Shown: positions 23,903 through 35,235 of the stretch, one piece after another
How positions within the stretch are numbered: position 1 is the first letter of the stretch
Layout: the number at the start of each line of letters is the position of its first letter
Source of the DNA: Rhizodiscina lignyota
Taxonomy: Eukaryota > Ascomycota > Dothideomycetes > Aulographales > Rhizodiscinaceae
Assembly: GCA_010015805.1 (NCBI GenBank)
Contig: ML978131.1
Span: 62,001-126,000, forward strand
Direction of reading: 5' to 3'
DNA: 64,000 nt
Translations under genes and position numbers: made by a program
Notes under the pieces: model-generated
Databases searched by the model: none
Told to the model about the DNA's origin: nothing
What the model saw: the letters and a program-made list of their open reading frames with translations, nothing else

Positions 23903-24232
23903 TCGAGCGATACCCGATAATTCAAATTGTCCATAATGTTACCAACTTCTCGACAGATCGAACGATAACTGGATACTTCTACTCTATGCCATATTACCTT
24001 CTTTATACCAAGTCGAACGATGGCCGAGTATTCATGGTTCATGCGACAACTCCTTCCTCGCGTACGGCCGAAAGATAGTGGAACGGTCGCACGCGCTACA
24101 AGACTTTGCTCTTCGCAACAGGTCAAACGACGACCACAAGCTCAGTATGGATGTGATCTATGCTTCTTCGAAGCAGATCGAACGATAGCTCAAACAAAGT
24201 TCATGTTCACGTGATATCCACTTCTTGATGAG
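23903..24232 (+). repeat. 55-bp periodic array, core TCGAACGAT
   Basis: A core close to TCGAACGATRGC starts at 23903, 23958, 24013, 24068, 24123 and 24178: six units at exactly 55 bp. Just before each core there is also a weaker CTTCTTCG-like block. The other roughly 30 bp of each unit are almost unalignable. It fills much of the gap between two convergent genes. Confidence 0.82.
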
Positions 24233-24389
24233 AAGGCGCATCGTTCGCGAAAGTTCTAAATTTTCAATTCCAAGATATTGATCTATGCGACAACAGGCTA
24301 TTACATGCAAGATATGACCAGTTTCGGTCTAAGATCATCATGGTGCAAAAGAGCTATGAATGATACTTGACGACAGAATCTCCCTCCTG

Positions 24390-25013
24390 CTACATACTTC
24401 TCCTTCGCTCCCGAGGGCGAGGCTCCTCATCAAGTACCAGTCCCGCGACCGCTTCTCTCACCAATGATTGTATGACTCCACTAACAAAGTCACCACTGGC
24501 ATCCGATCGCATTATTTCAAGAAAAGCTCTTTCCAGCGTTCTCGAAGCGCCCGCTTCGGCGGACATAGGATTCGACTGTGGCGACGTTGAGCTCGAAGCT
24601 GGCTCCAACAGAGTTGTTAGGGCAGGTGTTGATTGATTTGCCGTTTCGAGTCCCGAATTCGCAGCCCATGTCCGTAGCGTGGCGCTCGTGTAGTTGAGAA
24701 TCTCGGCAGCCATATATTGGTCGGCCTCGTAGTCCTCGGGGCCACCGGACATGTCGAGAAGTTCTTGTCTTGCTCCTTGGAGGAAGTTGCTCATTCTTTC
24801 CAGTAACGTCAGGGCGTCGAGTTGGTTGGACTGAGGGGAAGTCCGATTGTTGCGACGAGAAGCTCGATTGCCGTGGCGGCGACGAGCTCGATTGTTGCGA
24901 CGAGGAACTGGGTTCTCATTAAAGCGTGGCGCGTCGCCCAAGGACCTGAACCTCGCCGCGGAGGCCTCGTCAATTTCCAAGTTGGACGGCGATAACTCTC
25001 CGGCCGTAGACAT
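24390..25013 (-). CDS. Hypothetical protein with basic repeat segment
   Basis: A single uninterrupted frame of 207 codons starting MSTAGELSPS; an in-frame ATG lies 17 codons upstream at 25064, but the chosen start has the better start for a compact protein. Residues 38-62 are Arg/Asn-rich (RRNNRARRRHGNRASRRNNR), arising from an 18-24-bp direct repeat at about 24835-24905. The rest is helical and acidic. No recognised domain, no signal peptide. A nucleic-acid-binding or lineage-specific protein is possible. Confidence 0.55.
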   Translation of the reverse strand: MSTAGELSPSNLEIDEASAARFRSLGDAPRFNENPVPRRNNRARRRHGNRASRRNNRTSPQSNQLDALTLLERMSNFLQGARQELLDMSGGPEDYEADQYMAAEILNYTSATLRTWAANSGLETANQSTPALTTLLEPASSSTSPQSNPMSAEAGASRTLERAFLEIMRSDASGDFVSGVIQSLVREAVAGLVLDEEPRPRERRRSM

Positions 25014-25930
25014 ATTGGTGATATGATGATAATGGTGCGTCTTGATTTCGATATGTTTTAACAAGCTGGATTGTCAAAATCGTATGTTTGTGAGAGGGAG
25101 AAATGGATGAAAGGAATCTTGAGCAGCTTAAGCATCTGAATTTATGGCGCTTGAATGGGTTCATCAACGCCGTTGCACAGGATGCGGATCAATACCGTTG
25201 GAAATTCCATCTCGGCGGTCCAATGAGAACAAATGCAAATGCTCAGCCAATTTCTCAAGTTTACGACGATGAGAAATAGCGACGAAGGACGGCGATGAGG
25301 GATATCGATGAGAAACAGTGATGAGAAACAACAATAAGGAACAACGATGAGGAACGATGTGCGGAGATAAGGCCGGATTCGTTGCCTCCATTCTTTCGAG
25401 ACTTTAAGCTGCCTCTGCCCGTCCATAAATCCACTCCTCATCTTTCGCTTTAAACATTCTCTGAAGACCTTTATTGAACTATTACTGTACTTTATATCGA
25501 ATATAAACATCGAGCCAGTGTCCTTTCTCCCCGCAGAATAATAGTAGTGGTATTCTCCGCCCTGAAGGTTGTAACAATGAGAGGAAGACGCAGTTGCGAT
25601 GCGAATTGTAAGCTTAATGGGCTGGGTTCAGAAGCTTTATGGGCGCATAGGCAGGAAAGTCTGAGGCGTGACAGTAGTTGGTGCTATGCCATAATTCAGT
25701 CCATTTTTTCAGCAGAAGATTGGCGGAATTACCGATGATTTCACTTTACTCTTGTAATTGCCCGCGTGCTCTACCCTGCGGGGGTCAATCCAGTGCTCCA
25801 CTGCATGAAATTCGGTTATCTCGATGCATTAGGCTACACCCAATTTCAAAGGCCCCCCCACTCGCAGAAGTACCTCCAAGCGAGCCTGAATGCACTTGGA
25901 CAGCCACCTCCTAGCATGAGAAAGCCAGAA
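25014..25930. other. Intergenic with short GATGAG-rich repeat
   Basis: At 25266-25354 an irregular array of about 18-21 bp units, each with GATGAG or GATGAGAAA, is visible. The rest shows no gene. The region separates the orphan gene's promoter from the 3' end of the ING gene. Confidence 0.5.
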
Positions 25931-27261
25931 TTAGTGCTTAGGTTTGATGATTTTTTTGGGATCCATTTGCCGGCAAACTGGGCACAGCCAATCCCCTTCC
26001 GGCTCCTTTGTAAGTCCTACGCAGTCCCAGTGGAACCATTGCAATTTACACTCGTCGTTATCACATCCAACCATATTCCCGTAGCTGACGCTGTTGCAAA
26101 GGCAGTATTTCGTATCGTCGCTGTCGTCATCCATATCCATTCCATCGTCGTCGCCAGCCCCATCTGCACCGATGCGCGAAGCATTCTCATCGTCGGATGG
26201 GTCAATTTCGCTTGCATTACTGTCGTCTTCCCCAGTCGTCGATCCACCTCGGCCACCGTGACGGTGCCTGGATCTCTTGTTGCTCTTGAGCACCTTTTTG
26301 CGCATATGATGTGGTACAGCTTTCTTCTGTACCTTCTTTGCCATCCTCGGCCCAACACTGCCCTGCCTGCTTCCGGGCGTGGTGGCCTTCGGTGTGCCGG
26401 GTCCAAGCGAGGATTGCCGCCCCAGGTTCGATGGCGGGGCAGGTATTGCGAGAGATTGATTCAGGCGGCGGCGCTTTGCCTCTTGGCCTATTGATGCTTC
26501 TCTATGTCCTCGATTCAGGGTCATGGCGGCGATCGCAGCGGCGTTGCTCATGTGAGAGGGATTTAATAGGTGATTCGGGCCCCCGGCACCAGCGCCGCCA
26601 GGGTTGATGCGTCCGGCTGCCGCAGCACTAACCATCCGCGCAACAGCAGTTGCACTCGCGAGATTCGCACCCCCTGCTGTATTGCCGGATAGTGTCTGCA
26701 GAGGAGTATTCGCCCCGGTATTTGTGGAAGATGTTCGCTCGACGAGGTTACCGGGGCTATCATGTAGTAGGGAAGGGAGGGTATGATCCAGGCCTATTGA
26801 GCCTTCCGCTTGAAGGTCTCGGATTTTGATATCGAGGCGCTTGATCTGACGGTCGAGCTACGTAGTGTCAGATGGATGTTTGAAGCGAATGGTGGATAGA
26901 TGGTCACTTACTAGTTGAGCTGCCTTTTCGCTAAAAGCAATCTTCTCCTCTTGCAAGGCTGCCGCCTGGTCATAAGCTTCTTGTATCGCCTTGCTATACG
27001 ACTCTTCCTTCGGGTTCTTGACAAGGCTGCTGTTGAGCTTGATGAACTTCTGCAAGCTGCCATCGCGCTGATTGATCACATTCCGTTGTTCTTGGATCTT
27101 CTCCTCCTTTGCAAGCATCTCCTCCATAAGATGTGTTATCTCTGCGGGCAGATTTGCGACTATTTATTACGTTAGCAAGGCCCAAGATGTATAGAAAGGG
27201 ACTATATACCATCGTGGCAGAACTGCTCCAGCACACTCGCAGGGTCATCATTTCCGGCCAT
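25931..27261 (-). CDS. YNG2: ING-family PHD-finger protein (Yng2-like, NuA4 type)
   Basis: Three exons on the minus strand: 27261-27210, 27159-26912 and 26857-25931, giving 408 aa. The N-terminal ING helices run from SVLEQFCHDVANLPAEI through LQKFIKLNSSL to LDRQIKRLDIKIRDLQAEG, closest in spacing to Yng2/ING-type subunits of NuA4. A long Ala/Gly/Ser-rich and basic linker follows. The C-terminal PHD finger is complete: KYCLC, GCDNDEC, WFHWDC and WLCPVC give the C4HC3 ligands that bind H3K4me3 tails. The role is histone-tail reading within an acetyltransferase complex in the nucleus. It diverges from a class I deacetylase gene. Confidence 0.9.
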
Positions 27262-27454
27262 ATCAGCAATCCTGTGAGCCTTTTCCAATGGGTTTTGATG
27301 AAATCTTGATGGAAAAGGCGGTTATAGGGATATTATCGCTGGATGAAGTGAGGGGAGTGGTGGAGGTGTTGTTGAACGTGAAGATCGCCACATACTTAGT
27401 CATCAGCCCTACGCCTACCCCGGCCTTAGCGCCACACTTAATCTGCAGGCACAG
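27262..27454. promoter_or_regulatory. Short bidirectional promoter, ING / HDAC
   Basis: Only about 190 bp separate the ING start codon from the first in-frame ATG of the deacetylase (about 300 bp to the next candidate ATG at 27560). Both transcripts must initiate inside this stretch, so co-regulation is likely. Confidence 0.5.
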
Positions 27455-29138
27455 ATGCGCCATCTCGCACCTTCTTTGCACTCACATGCACAAGAACGTC
27501 AAGTCATCCAACTCCAAGGGAACAGAGCGCCGAAGTCGGTGCGAAGGGAGGTCGCAACGATGCGCGCCAACCTAAGCTCCTTTCTGGATAACAGTGCCGT
27601 TGTGCAGGAGTGGGAATCCATACAACCGGATGCCTGTGGCCAGGAGCAGATTAACGAACATTTTCTCCCGGACGAATGGAGGAAGCTAAACCGCGTACAG
27701 CGGGAGGAAATGATTGAAAGAGAGGCGGACGCGAATGGTATCGAACGGCCAAAAGGCTATAATGTGTCATTCCACTTCAACTCCAAGGCTGAACAGCACC
27801 ACTTCGGACAGTCGCATCCTATGAAGCCATGGCGCTTGACTTTGACGAAGCAGCTAGTACTCAGTTACGGTCTGCAATTCGCTATGGACATTTTTGAGAC
27901 TCTCCCAGCTACCATGGACCAACTGGCAGCGTTTCACAGCAGAGATTATCTCGAGTATCTATCAAGGTAAGTCTTCCTGAAGAGGCTTCCTCGCAACGCC
28001 TAACCGCAACTGCAGAATTACGCCGGATCAGAGTGAGGTCATTGCGAACAACTTCAAAATCTTCGGGCTCGGCCCAGAAGGCGACTGCCCAGTCTTTGAC
28101 GGGATGTGGGATTACTGCAGACTGTACAGCGGCGCATCAATAGACGCCGCGCGGAACTTGATATCAAACCAGGCCGATATTGCCATCAACTGGTCCGGAG
28201 GCTTGCATCATGCGATGAAGAAATGGGCTTCTGGATTTTGCTACATCAACGATATTGTCCTCGCCATCCAACAACTCTTGACCGTCGTCCCGCGTGTCCT
28301 CTACGTCGATATCGACATACACCACGGCGATGGTGTTCAGCATGCATTCTGGTCTACTGATCGTGTCATGACACTTTCCTATCACAAATTCGATCCAGAG
28401 ACTTTCTTTCCTGGCACTGGAGGCAAGGATGAGACTGGTCCAAAGAACCTCGTAAATCCGGGCGCGCATTACAGCCTTAATGTCCCTCTTCATGATGGAA
28501 TCGATGATGCGCAATATGAAGACCTGTTCGATCATTGTACAGGGGCTTGTATTGAGAAATTCAACCCGCAGGCCATCGTCCTCCAATGCGGCGCTGATTC
28601 CCTTGGAGGCGACCGACTTGGGAAGTTCAACCTCAACATCAAGGCCCATGGGCACTGCGTTGACTTTGTCAAACGTCGTTCTCATAACCGTCGCCTTTTG
28701 GTGATTGGCGGAGGGGGTTATACTCCACGGAACGTTGCACGCGCGTGGTGTCACGAGACATCACTCTGCGTTGGGGCCACGCTTCGAAACCAGCTTCCGG
28801 CCCACATACCATACAGACAAGCCTTTATGAGTGCAGAAAATGGTGGCGGAGAGCTATATCCCAATCTCTCGCATATTACGACGAGGAGGCACGAGAACAA
28901 GCACGACAAAGGATACCTGGAGAGCTTGAAGAAGAACATAGATGAACAGTTGAAATACGTGGAGAATGCTCCCAGCGTTCAGATGCAGGAGATTCCGAAT
29001 GACTATATCAAGATTAGAGAGGAAGAGGACGAGAGAATGAGGGATGAGGAAGAGGACAGAGACCGCGAACGACTGGAGGCGCAAAGAAAGAAGCGAGAGA
29101 AGAACTTTGGAGGTCGGGCAGAGTTTCGAGCATTCTGA
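27455..29138 (+). CDS. HOS2: Class I histone deacetylase, Hos2/HosA type
   Basis: Two exons, 27455-27966 and 28016-29138, give up to 544 aa. The core matches Hos2: HFGQSHPMKPWRLTLTKQLV, DIAINWSGGLHHAMKK, GFCYINDIVLAI, YVDIDIHHGDGVQ, CGADSLGGDRLG and GGGGYTPRNVARAW. The tandem catalytic histidines and the zinc ligands (Asp and His of DIDIHHGD, Asp of GADSLGGD) are all present. The C-terminus is a charged coiled coil rich in Glu/Arg. Start is uncertain: ATGs at 27455, 27560 and 27710 are in frame; family members begin shortly before the YNVSFH strand. The known role is histone deacetylation within Set3C-type complexes. Confidence 0.93.
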
Positions 29139-30277
29139 TATTGAGTGTATATTGACTTCGCGTGCACCCCATTCCTCGGACATCATGTATGGAGTATGAA
29201 AATGATGAGTGAGCCTCATCGCCGGTCAGGAATCTCGGAAGTCGCATGAACACCGCTGACGCGGTTGCCAGATAGGATCATACTGGAGGGTATTTATTTG
29301 TGCAGCGCAGCTAATGCACTGGTGGAATCGCCCTGTGTTTCTTCGTTGGCTTCTATTGATATCCAGATTATGTAGATATGATTGGGATTTTCTGGCTTTG
29401 ACACAGCGATTCCATCCGGTATTGCAGACATATTGGTACAATGTTCTTCTGCTCTCCCCGCACTGAGGGTTGAGCATGGGTGTGATTTTAAAACATGCGA
29501 CTTCAACAAAATTCACGCATATCCTCTACACAACCTTTGACATACGAAACCGCCTCTGCCATGTCTCGCGCAGTCAAATTTTAGGGCACGTCGTGCTTAG
29601 GGAGAGCGATTTCAATGAAGTTGACTCACATGGCCCATCTCCGATCTAACATTATGGGCTCCTTCTCCGCGGTCTCTCCACATTGTATCGCAGGAGCTAT
29701 CCAAATCCGCGACTGGCGTCCTCGCTCGTGATTGCATGCATCTTCAGCCCGTGATGTAAAGGAGGGGCAACATCCTTTGGAGATCTTCAAACCACTGCCC
29801 GAGCCTGTGCAAGTTCTTTCAGCCATTTATCGCAAGCCTTAGGACTTCTCTGCGAGCCTCTGTTGACGATGACCTGGAATTACGACGCGCGTCATCAGCC
29901 AATCATCGTCCACTTTCACGCCTCATCAGTCATTCCCGCTCCTTCAACTTGACGACTCATCAGCCTTACTTCCTCACTTCATGCAGCGTTGCATCGATAG
30001 CTCCTGAAGACACGTCATACCAGGTGCGTCTCCTCATTGAAGTGCCTCGAGGCACATCGATGGCGCTCTTGTGGCGCATAGTTACGGGAGCTTGATGGCC
30101 AACACTCGCAAGCCATTTTCAGGCATCAAGTAGTCAAAAGGAACCTAAAGTATTCCTTCTCTATTCTGGGGGGATTTCCAATTTTTCACCGACTGCCTGT
30201 CTCAAAAATCCAGGAGTTTCCAGATTTTCGCACCACGACCATAATTTCTCAAGTAATCTCATCTCGATATTTCAAAA
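29139..30277. other. Intergenic, 1.1 kb, no gene seen
   Basis: No convincing coding frame. A loose CTCATCAG repeat occurs three times at about 30-bp spacing near 29893-29965. Confidence 0.4.
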
Positions 30278-31756
30278 ATGAAGATCATTATCATTGGTGC
30301 CGGCATCTCTGGCCTTTCAAACGCTCTTCTCCTCAAAAAGCACCTTTCCCCAATCCTGGCAGCCACATCTTCCCCTCTCACAATCCATATTTACGAGTCA
30401 CATGCCCCTCGTGCGGCTAACGCGCCCTTAGACTCCAACGACATCACCTTAGCCGATCTCTCATCCTCCACCGCGCTTGTTGGTGGCGGACTCGGCGTTG
30501 GACCTAATGGCATGCGCGCTCTGCGTTTCATCAGTGAATCGTTATACGAGCGGGTGAAAGCACAGGGGTGGGTGGTGAAGCGGTTCGTCTTCAAGAGCGC
30601 ATATGGCTGGCGATTAAGCAGCGTCAGCTGTGCGGATCGTGAAGGAAAAGATGCAAAGGATGCGGAGTATACTGTTAGCAGCAGCCGTCATGGAATTTGG
30701 GCAGCCTTGAGAGACGAGGTGGATGATGGAGCATCGGTCACGTATCGGAAGGTTGTCGAGGTGAAGCCAGGTGAGGAAGGAGGGAGAGGACCGAGGGTGG
30801 TATTTGAGGATGGTGAAGAGGAAGAGGCGGACTTAGTGATAGGGGCAGATGGGATTAGAAGTGTCGTCCGAAAGGCGATTGCCAAAGCGAGGGGAGAAGA
30901 GGAAGGAGATGCCGCGAAGAGATGGTCGCCGAATTATGTCGGACTTATCGGAGTTGGTGGATTTCTTGACCAGCCACCATCTGAGGACACCGCCCGAGAC
31001 GAAAGTATGACATTCGTCTTCGGTCCGCAAGGTTTCTTCGGCTACGGCGCTGCCGCGAAAGACAAATTGATGTGGTGGTCGACTTGCGAGAGTCCTGACG
31101 AACCAGATCGATCTGTGGTCCACATGGACGACCTTGAGGCCAAGACCCGGCATGTACATCAAAAGTGGACCGATCCTGTTGTTCAAGAAATTCTCGGTCA
31201 GGTCAAGATTGACACGGTCTACCCAACCTGGACGATTGATGAGCTGCCAACTTGGGGCGAGAATGGACTTATCATTGTCGGCGATGCGGCACATGCTCTG
31301 CAGCCAACCTCAGGACAGGGAAGCTCGCAGGCACTGGAGGATGCCAAATGTCTGTCGTTACTACTCGCACATTACATTGAGGAGGCAGTCAAGAAGGGAC
31401 AAACAGATTTCGGTGATGCGATACACAAGAGTTCCAAAGCATTGTACGAGATTCGCAACCCAGTCACTACACAAATTGCAACACATGCGAATAGAATGGC
31501 GATGAAGAAGAAGCAGATGTCGAAATTCGAAGAATATATGCTTTACTTTATGATCTGGTGCATGGGGAAGTTGGAGTTTATCGGCAAGTCCCTCATCGCG
31601 AGGCTCTACTTCGGTGCCCTTCGAAGCGCTGACCGTTTACTTACAGGCATAAACTTCCTCAGCCATGCGCAGAAGCAATTGTGGATGTGGGACGGCGAGA
31701 AGGAGGTCAATGAGTACATCAAACGAGAGCGGGTAAAGACTGCTGAGGCCTCTTGA
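30278..31756 (+). CDS. FAD-dependent monooxygenase (salicylate hydroxylase-like)
   Basis: One uninterrupted frame of 492 aa. The Rossmann GxGxxG motif is at the very start (IIIGAGISGLSNA, residues 4-16). The DG motif is VIGADGIRSVVRKA and the GD/FAD-ribityl motif is LIIVGDAAHALQPTSGQG, all in the order of group A flavoprotein hydroxylases. A C-terminal tail with an amphipathic or membrane-facing helix (MLYFMIWCMGKLEF) resembles the fungal enzymes of secondary metabolism. NAD(P)H-dependent hydroxylation of an aromatic or terpenoid substrate is expected; the substrate is unknown. An aldo-keto reductase follows on the same strand. Confidence 0.88.
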   Translation: MKIIIIGAGISGLSNALLLKKHLSPILAATSSPLTIHIYESHAPRAANAPLDSNDITLADLSSSTALVGGGLGVGPNGMRALRFISESLYERVKAQGWVVKRFVFKSAYGWRLSSVSCADREGKDAKDAEYTVSSSRHGIWAALRDEVDDGASVTYRKVVEVKPGEEGGRGPRVVFEDGEEEEADLVIGADGIRSVVRKAIAKARGEEEGDAAKRWSPNYVGLIGVGGFLDQPPSEDTARDESMTFVFGPQGFFGYGAAAKDKLMWWSTCESPDEPDRSVVHMDDLEAKTRHVHQKWTDPVVQEILGQVKIDTVYPTWTIDELPTWGENGLIIVGDAAHALQPTSGQGSSQALEDAKCLSLLLAHYIEEAVKKGQTDFGDAIHKSSKALYEIRNPVTTQIATHANRMAMKKKQMSKFEEYMLYFMIWCMGKLEFIGKSLIARLYFGALRSADRLLTGINFLSHAQKQLWMWDGEKEVNEYIKRERVKTAEAS

Positions 31757-32241
31757 TTGAAGTATTCAGTTTTCTATTGGTTCATATGTTCGATACCATC
31801 TCCACTCTTGAATGGCGATCTTCCTGTCAGCTTACCATTTGCAAGATTAGTTCAAATATGATATTAAGTTGTCCGTTTGTTAGATCTGCTGGCGAACGGG
31901 TGATCTCCACTACTAAGCACTCTATGCACGATTTGCTAATGCGACCCTCTCAAACCCATAAAAGGAATTTGACGAATGAGGTAGCCTCCTAGTGAAGACG
32001 TAGAGCTGACGAAGCTCATTCAAAGCCGTGATAAAGCAACAAAACTTTCCGATCCTCTGATAAAGAATGAATCGTAACGAATCCAGGGTTAACCGTTTAC
32101 CGAATGGGGGAATGGTGAAGTCGGAGTTAGAGCCGGGGTTTACGATTCCGTCATAAGGAGTTTCAAAGCTACTACATGACCTTATCACACGACAAATCAT
32201 TCATCAATTGCGTCAATCTTACATATATACACTGCTTCCCC
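31757..32241. other. Intergenic, no feature seen
   Basis: About 485 bp, AT-rich. It includes the monooxygenase 3' flank and the reductase promoter. No motif stands out. Confidence 0.4.
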
Positions 32242-33322
32242 ATGAACAACAACTTACTGCGCAGAGTCTCCAGCATCCAAAGGCACTTACAGACCAGCAT
32301 ACGCACAGCTTCCACCATGGCAAAACTCGACATTAATACCAAGTACCCCATGAATTCAGGTTTCGAAATTCCAGTCCTCGGATATGGCGTCTACCAAACG
32401 TACATCTCTGCGATTACAATCGCATCTCCTGATTTGCTTGCGCCCGCTAACGATCATCCAGTCCCGCAGACGAGGCCGCGAGTGTCGTGCACCACGCCCT
32501 GAAGACCGGCTACCGCCACATCGACAGCGCCGTCGCGTACCGGAACGAAGCCCCGTCCTCAGCTGGAATGAATACATTCATGAAAGAAACGAACATACCA
32601 CGCGGCGAGCTCTTCTTCACCTCGAAAGTCCCAGCGCGCAACCTGAACTACGAGAACGCGAAGAAGGTTATCGACGAGACGTTGAACAAGACCGGATTAG
32701 ACTACATTGACCTGTATCTACTACATGCTCCATATGGTGGGAAGCAGGGCAGGTTAGGTGCTTGGAGAGCGCTAGTAGAAGCAGTGGAAGCGGGAAAAAT
32801 TAGGAGTATTGGGGTGAGCAACTACGGCGTGCACCATCTGGAAGAGCTTGAGCAGTATATCAAGGAGACAGATGCAAAGCAGGGCAAGGGAAAGGGCGGC
32901 ATACTGAGTGTGAATCAAGTGGAACTGCATCCATGGCTCGCGCGACCGGATATCGTCGATTGGTGCAAAGCCAGAGGAGTCGTCGTGGAGGCATATTCCC
33001 CACTGGTGCAAGGCCAGAGGGCAAAGGACAAGACGCTGGCAATGCTATCAAAGAAGCACAACAAGACGTGGGCACAAATTCTAATAAGATGGAGTCTGCA
33101 AAAGGTGAGCACCTGATGATCTGACCTAAACTTCTGACCGCATTTTCCTAATTGGTATTGTCTCCACAGGGCTTCGTACCACTACCCAAGTCCGTGACCA
33201 AGTCGCGCATTGAGGACAACGCGAACGTGTACGATTTCGAGCTGTCTGACGAGGACATGAAGAGCCTGGATACCGGAGAATACTCCCCATGTACATGGGA
33301 TCCGACCACAAGTAGAGATTAA
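32242..33322 (+). CDS. Aldo-keto reductase
   Basis: Three exons, 32242-32399, 32462-33104 and 33170-33322, give 317 aa. Introns are 62 and 65 nt. The catalytic tetrad of the AKR superfamily is visible: D74 in YRHIDSA, Y79 in AYRNE, K108 in FTSKV and H141 in LYLLHAP. NADPH-binding text near the C-terminus reads FVPLPKSVTKSRIEDN. The first 25 residues are basic and rich in Ser/Arg (LLRRVSSIQRHLQTSIRTA), as in a mitochondrial presequence, while a second ATG at MAKLDI would give a cytosolic form. It likely reduces aldehydes or ketones. Confidence 0.9.
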
Positions 33323-35235
33323 ATTCAACCTCACGTGAAATTTGAAGACATGCTCCGTACGGCTTGAGCGGCTTCCGAAAGACCCCTTTTTCTGAATGCT
33401 ATGATCTTCGTGTGCATATGCTACTTTGATGGACATGCGCGGCGAATTAGACTTTCACGTTGCTGAAGTTTAAATCCTCGTAGCTATTCTTCTATCCTGT
33501 CAGGATCAAGTTGAATCCTGGCTGTACGATGAATTTGGCAGCCAGCCGTCTTGTATATCTCCTGCAGAGATACACACAAGCGAAGTCAAAGGTGTAACGT
33601 GCCCACCATAGCATCTATCCAACCTCTCTCGTTCAAGAGCCCTACCCTCATTTTCGGTACCCATTGTCCGCCTTATACTGTTCCATCAGGAGCAGCCCAT
33701 TCCCACCAAAAGACCCATGCCTTAGCTTACCATTCTAATCCTAAAGCTTAATCCAGAAGCTGTTCAACAAATCCCCATGCTGGCGGTTCGATCCTATTTA
33801 CGAGGTAGACTCTTAAGACGAGCGATATCCGAACATCCTGTTCCCTCTTGTTCGGAACCCGCACGAGCCCAAACAGAGTTGCACTTACGCAAACCGATGC
33901 ACGGTCCCATATGTGCCCCTCATCAGCCACACGGGAACGTATTCCCAGAATCCCAGAGTTGAGATCGCATGAGTCGATTGTTTTCCCGCACATTACGTAT
34001 CTTCGTCATGCGCGATCGCCGAGCTGCGTTCCGTATCGAGCAGCGCGTTCACCGCCGCCGTTGCGGGCAAGCGAAGGAGTTGCTGTGATTTCCCCTGCAG
34101 TTCATGCGTTTCGTCGTGGAGGCGGTTGTTTCCGGTGGCGCTCGGTGGCTTGACCAGCATTGAAACATCGTCGGCCTCCCAGAGCTCCGGGTTCGCTATT
34201 TTCGAGGGTAGGGCTTAGTCTCCGAATGGCGAGGCGAGCCGGATCGAGAAGCATGAATCCCAGAGTGTGTGAAAGGAGGGCTGACGTTAATGCGTTCGCG
34301 AACGCTGCGTACGTAAGTAGAATTGCGTTGACGGTCGGTGAATGTCGGTGAAACCCCTAGAGGCATAACGGACAGATCTTATGGATGAGATGGGAATGTA
34401 GGAGACCGGAGAAAGCATCGATCGAGGTGGAGGTCAACTCCTGTAGGTTAGAGAAAGCAATGGATGAATTATAGCTCTTTCAGAAGCCAAAGTAGATGAA
34501 GAATTGTTTGTTGTCAGTCCTTCATTTGATAGTAAAATTTGCTGACTGCATACCACTCCCGCAGAACTCGTAGAGTGTGCCTTTCGTGATCCTATTTCCA
34601 GTATGTGGAGATCACACATGCGCTCCGTGAGCCGAAAGAAGGCCCAAGACTTCATCGACGAACGCCAGGGTATCATCAAATCGTTCGTTCATCCGTCAAT
34701 CCCGCGATATGCCGTCCCAAATTGTAAGTCATGCTCTTCGAATTGAACCCGTACTTTTCTCTAGCCTTAATGTCCACCCCAATTTTATGACAACATGCCA
34801 TCGTGTTCGCGTGGTTTGAAGGTTCGCATGCGGCATCGACCTCGTAGCTCTTGTGCCTTATGACCATTCCCTTTGCCAAATCGGTGAAAGCCCAGTGAGG
34901 AACCTCCTATGCGTTCTCTTCTCAACGCCATTCCGCTATGCTGCCAAACCCGATGGAAATGCGATCTCGTCCAACCTGACAGTCCCGCTAGATGCCCTAT
35001 ACTGAGTTAAAATGTTAAAATGTGGCGGTAAAAATAATACATCGCCGGTGCCAGTTGACAGCGGCAAAGAAGACAAAAGAAACCGTCCAATGGAAGGGAC
35101 GAATGGCAGCGACGAAAGGAACACATGCGCTCTAAGTATGTGACCAGCACAAGAGCCGCCAATACACATTAGCAAGAAAATGATGGGTGAAAGGTCCCAA
35201 TTCAGCCTCAGCCCAGCAGCCACTTGCTCGAACTG
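33323..35235. other. Intergenic, 1.9 kb, no gene seen
   Basis: Several short open frames on both strands but none with a domain, good start or splice-linked partner. It lies between the 3' ends of the reductase and Myb gene 1. Confidence 0.4.

Noticed and set aside
23903-24232. CRISPR array reading of the 55-bp repeats
   Set aside because: The genome is eukaryotic, the core is short and variable, and there are no cas genes. Regular spacing alone is not enough.
17621-33322. Secondary-metabolite cluster made of methyltransferase, monooxygenase and reductase
   Set aside because: No polyketide, peptide or terpene synthase is present, and chromatin and other housekeeping genes lie between them.
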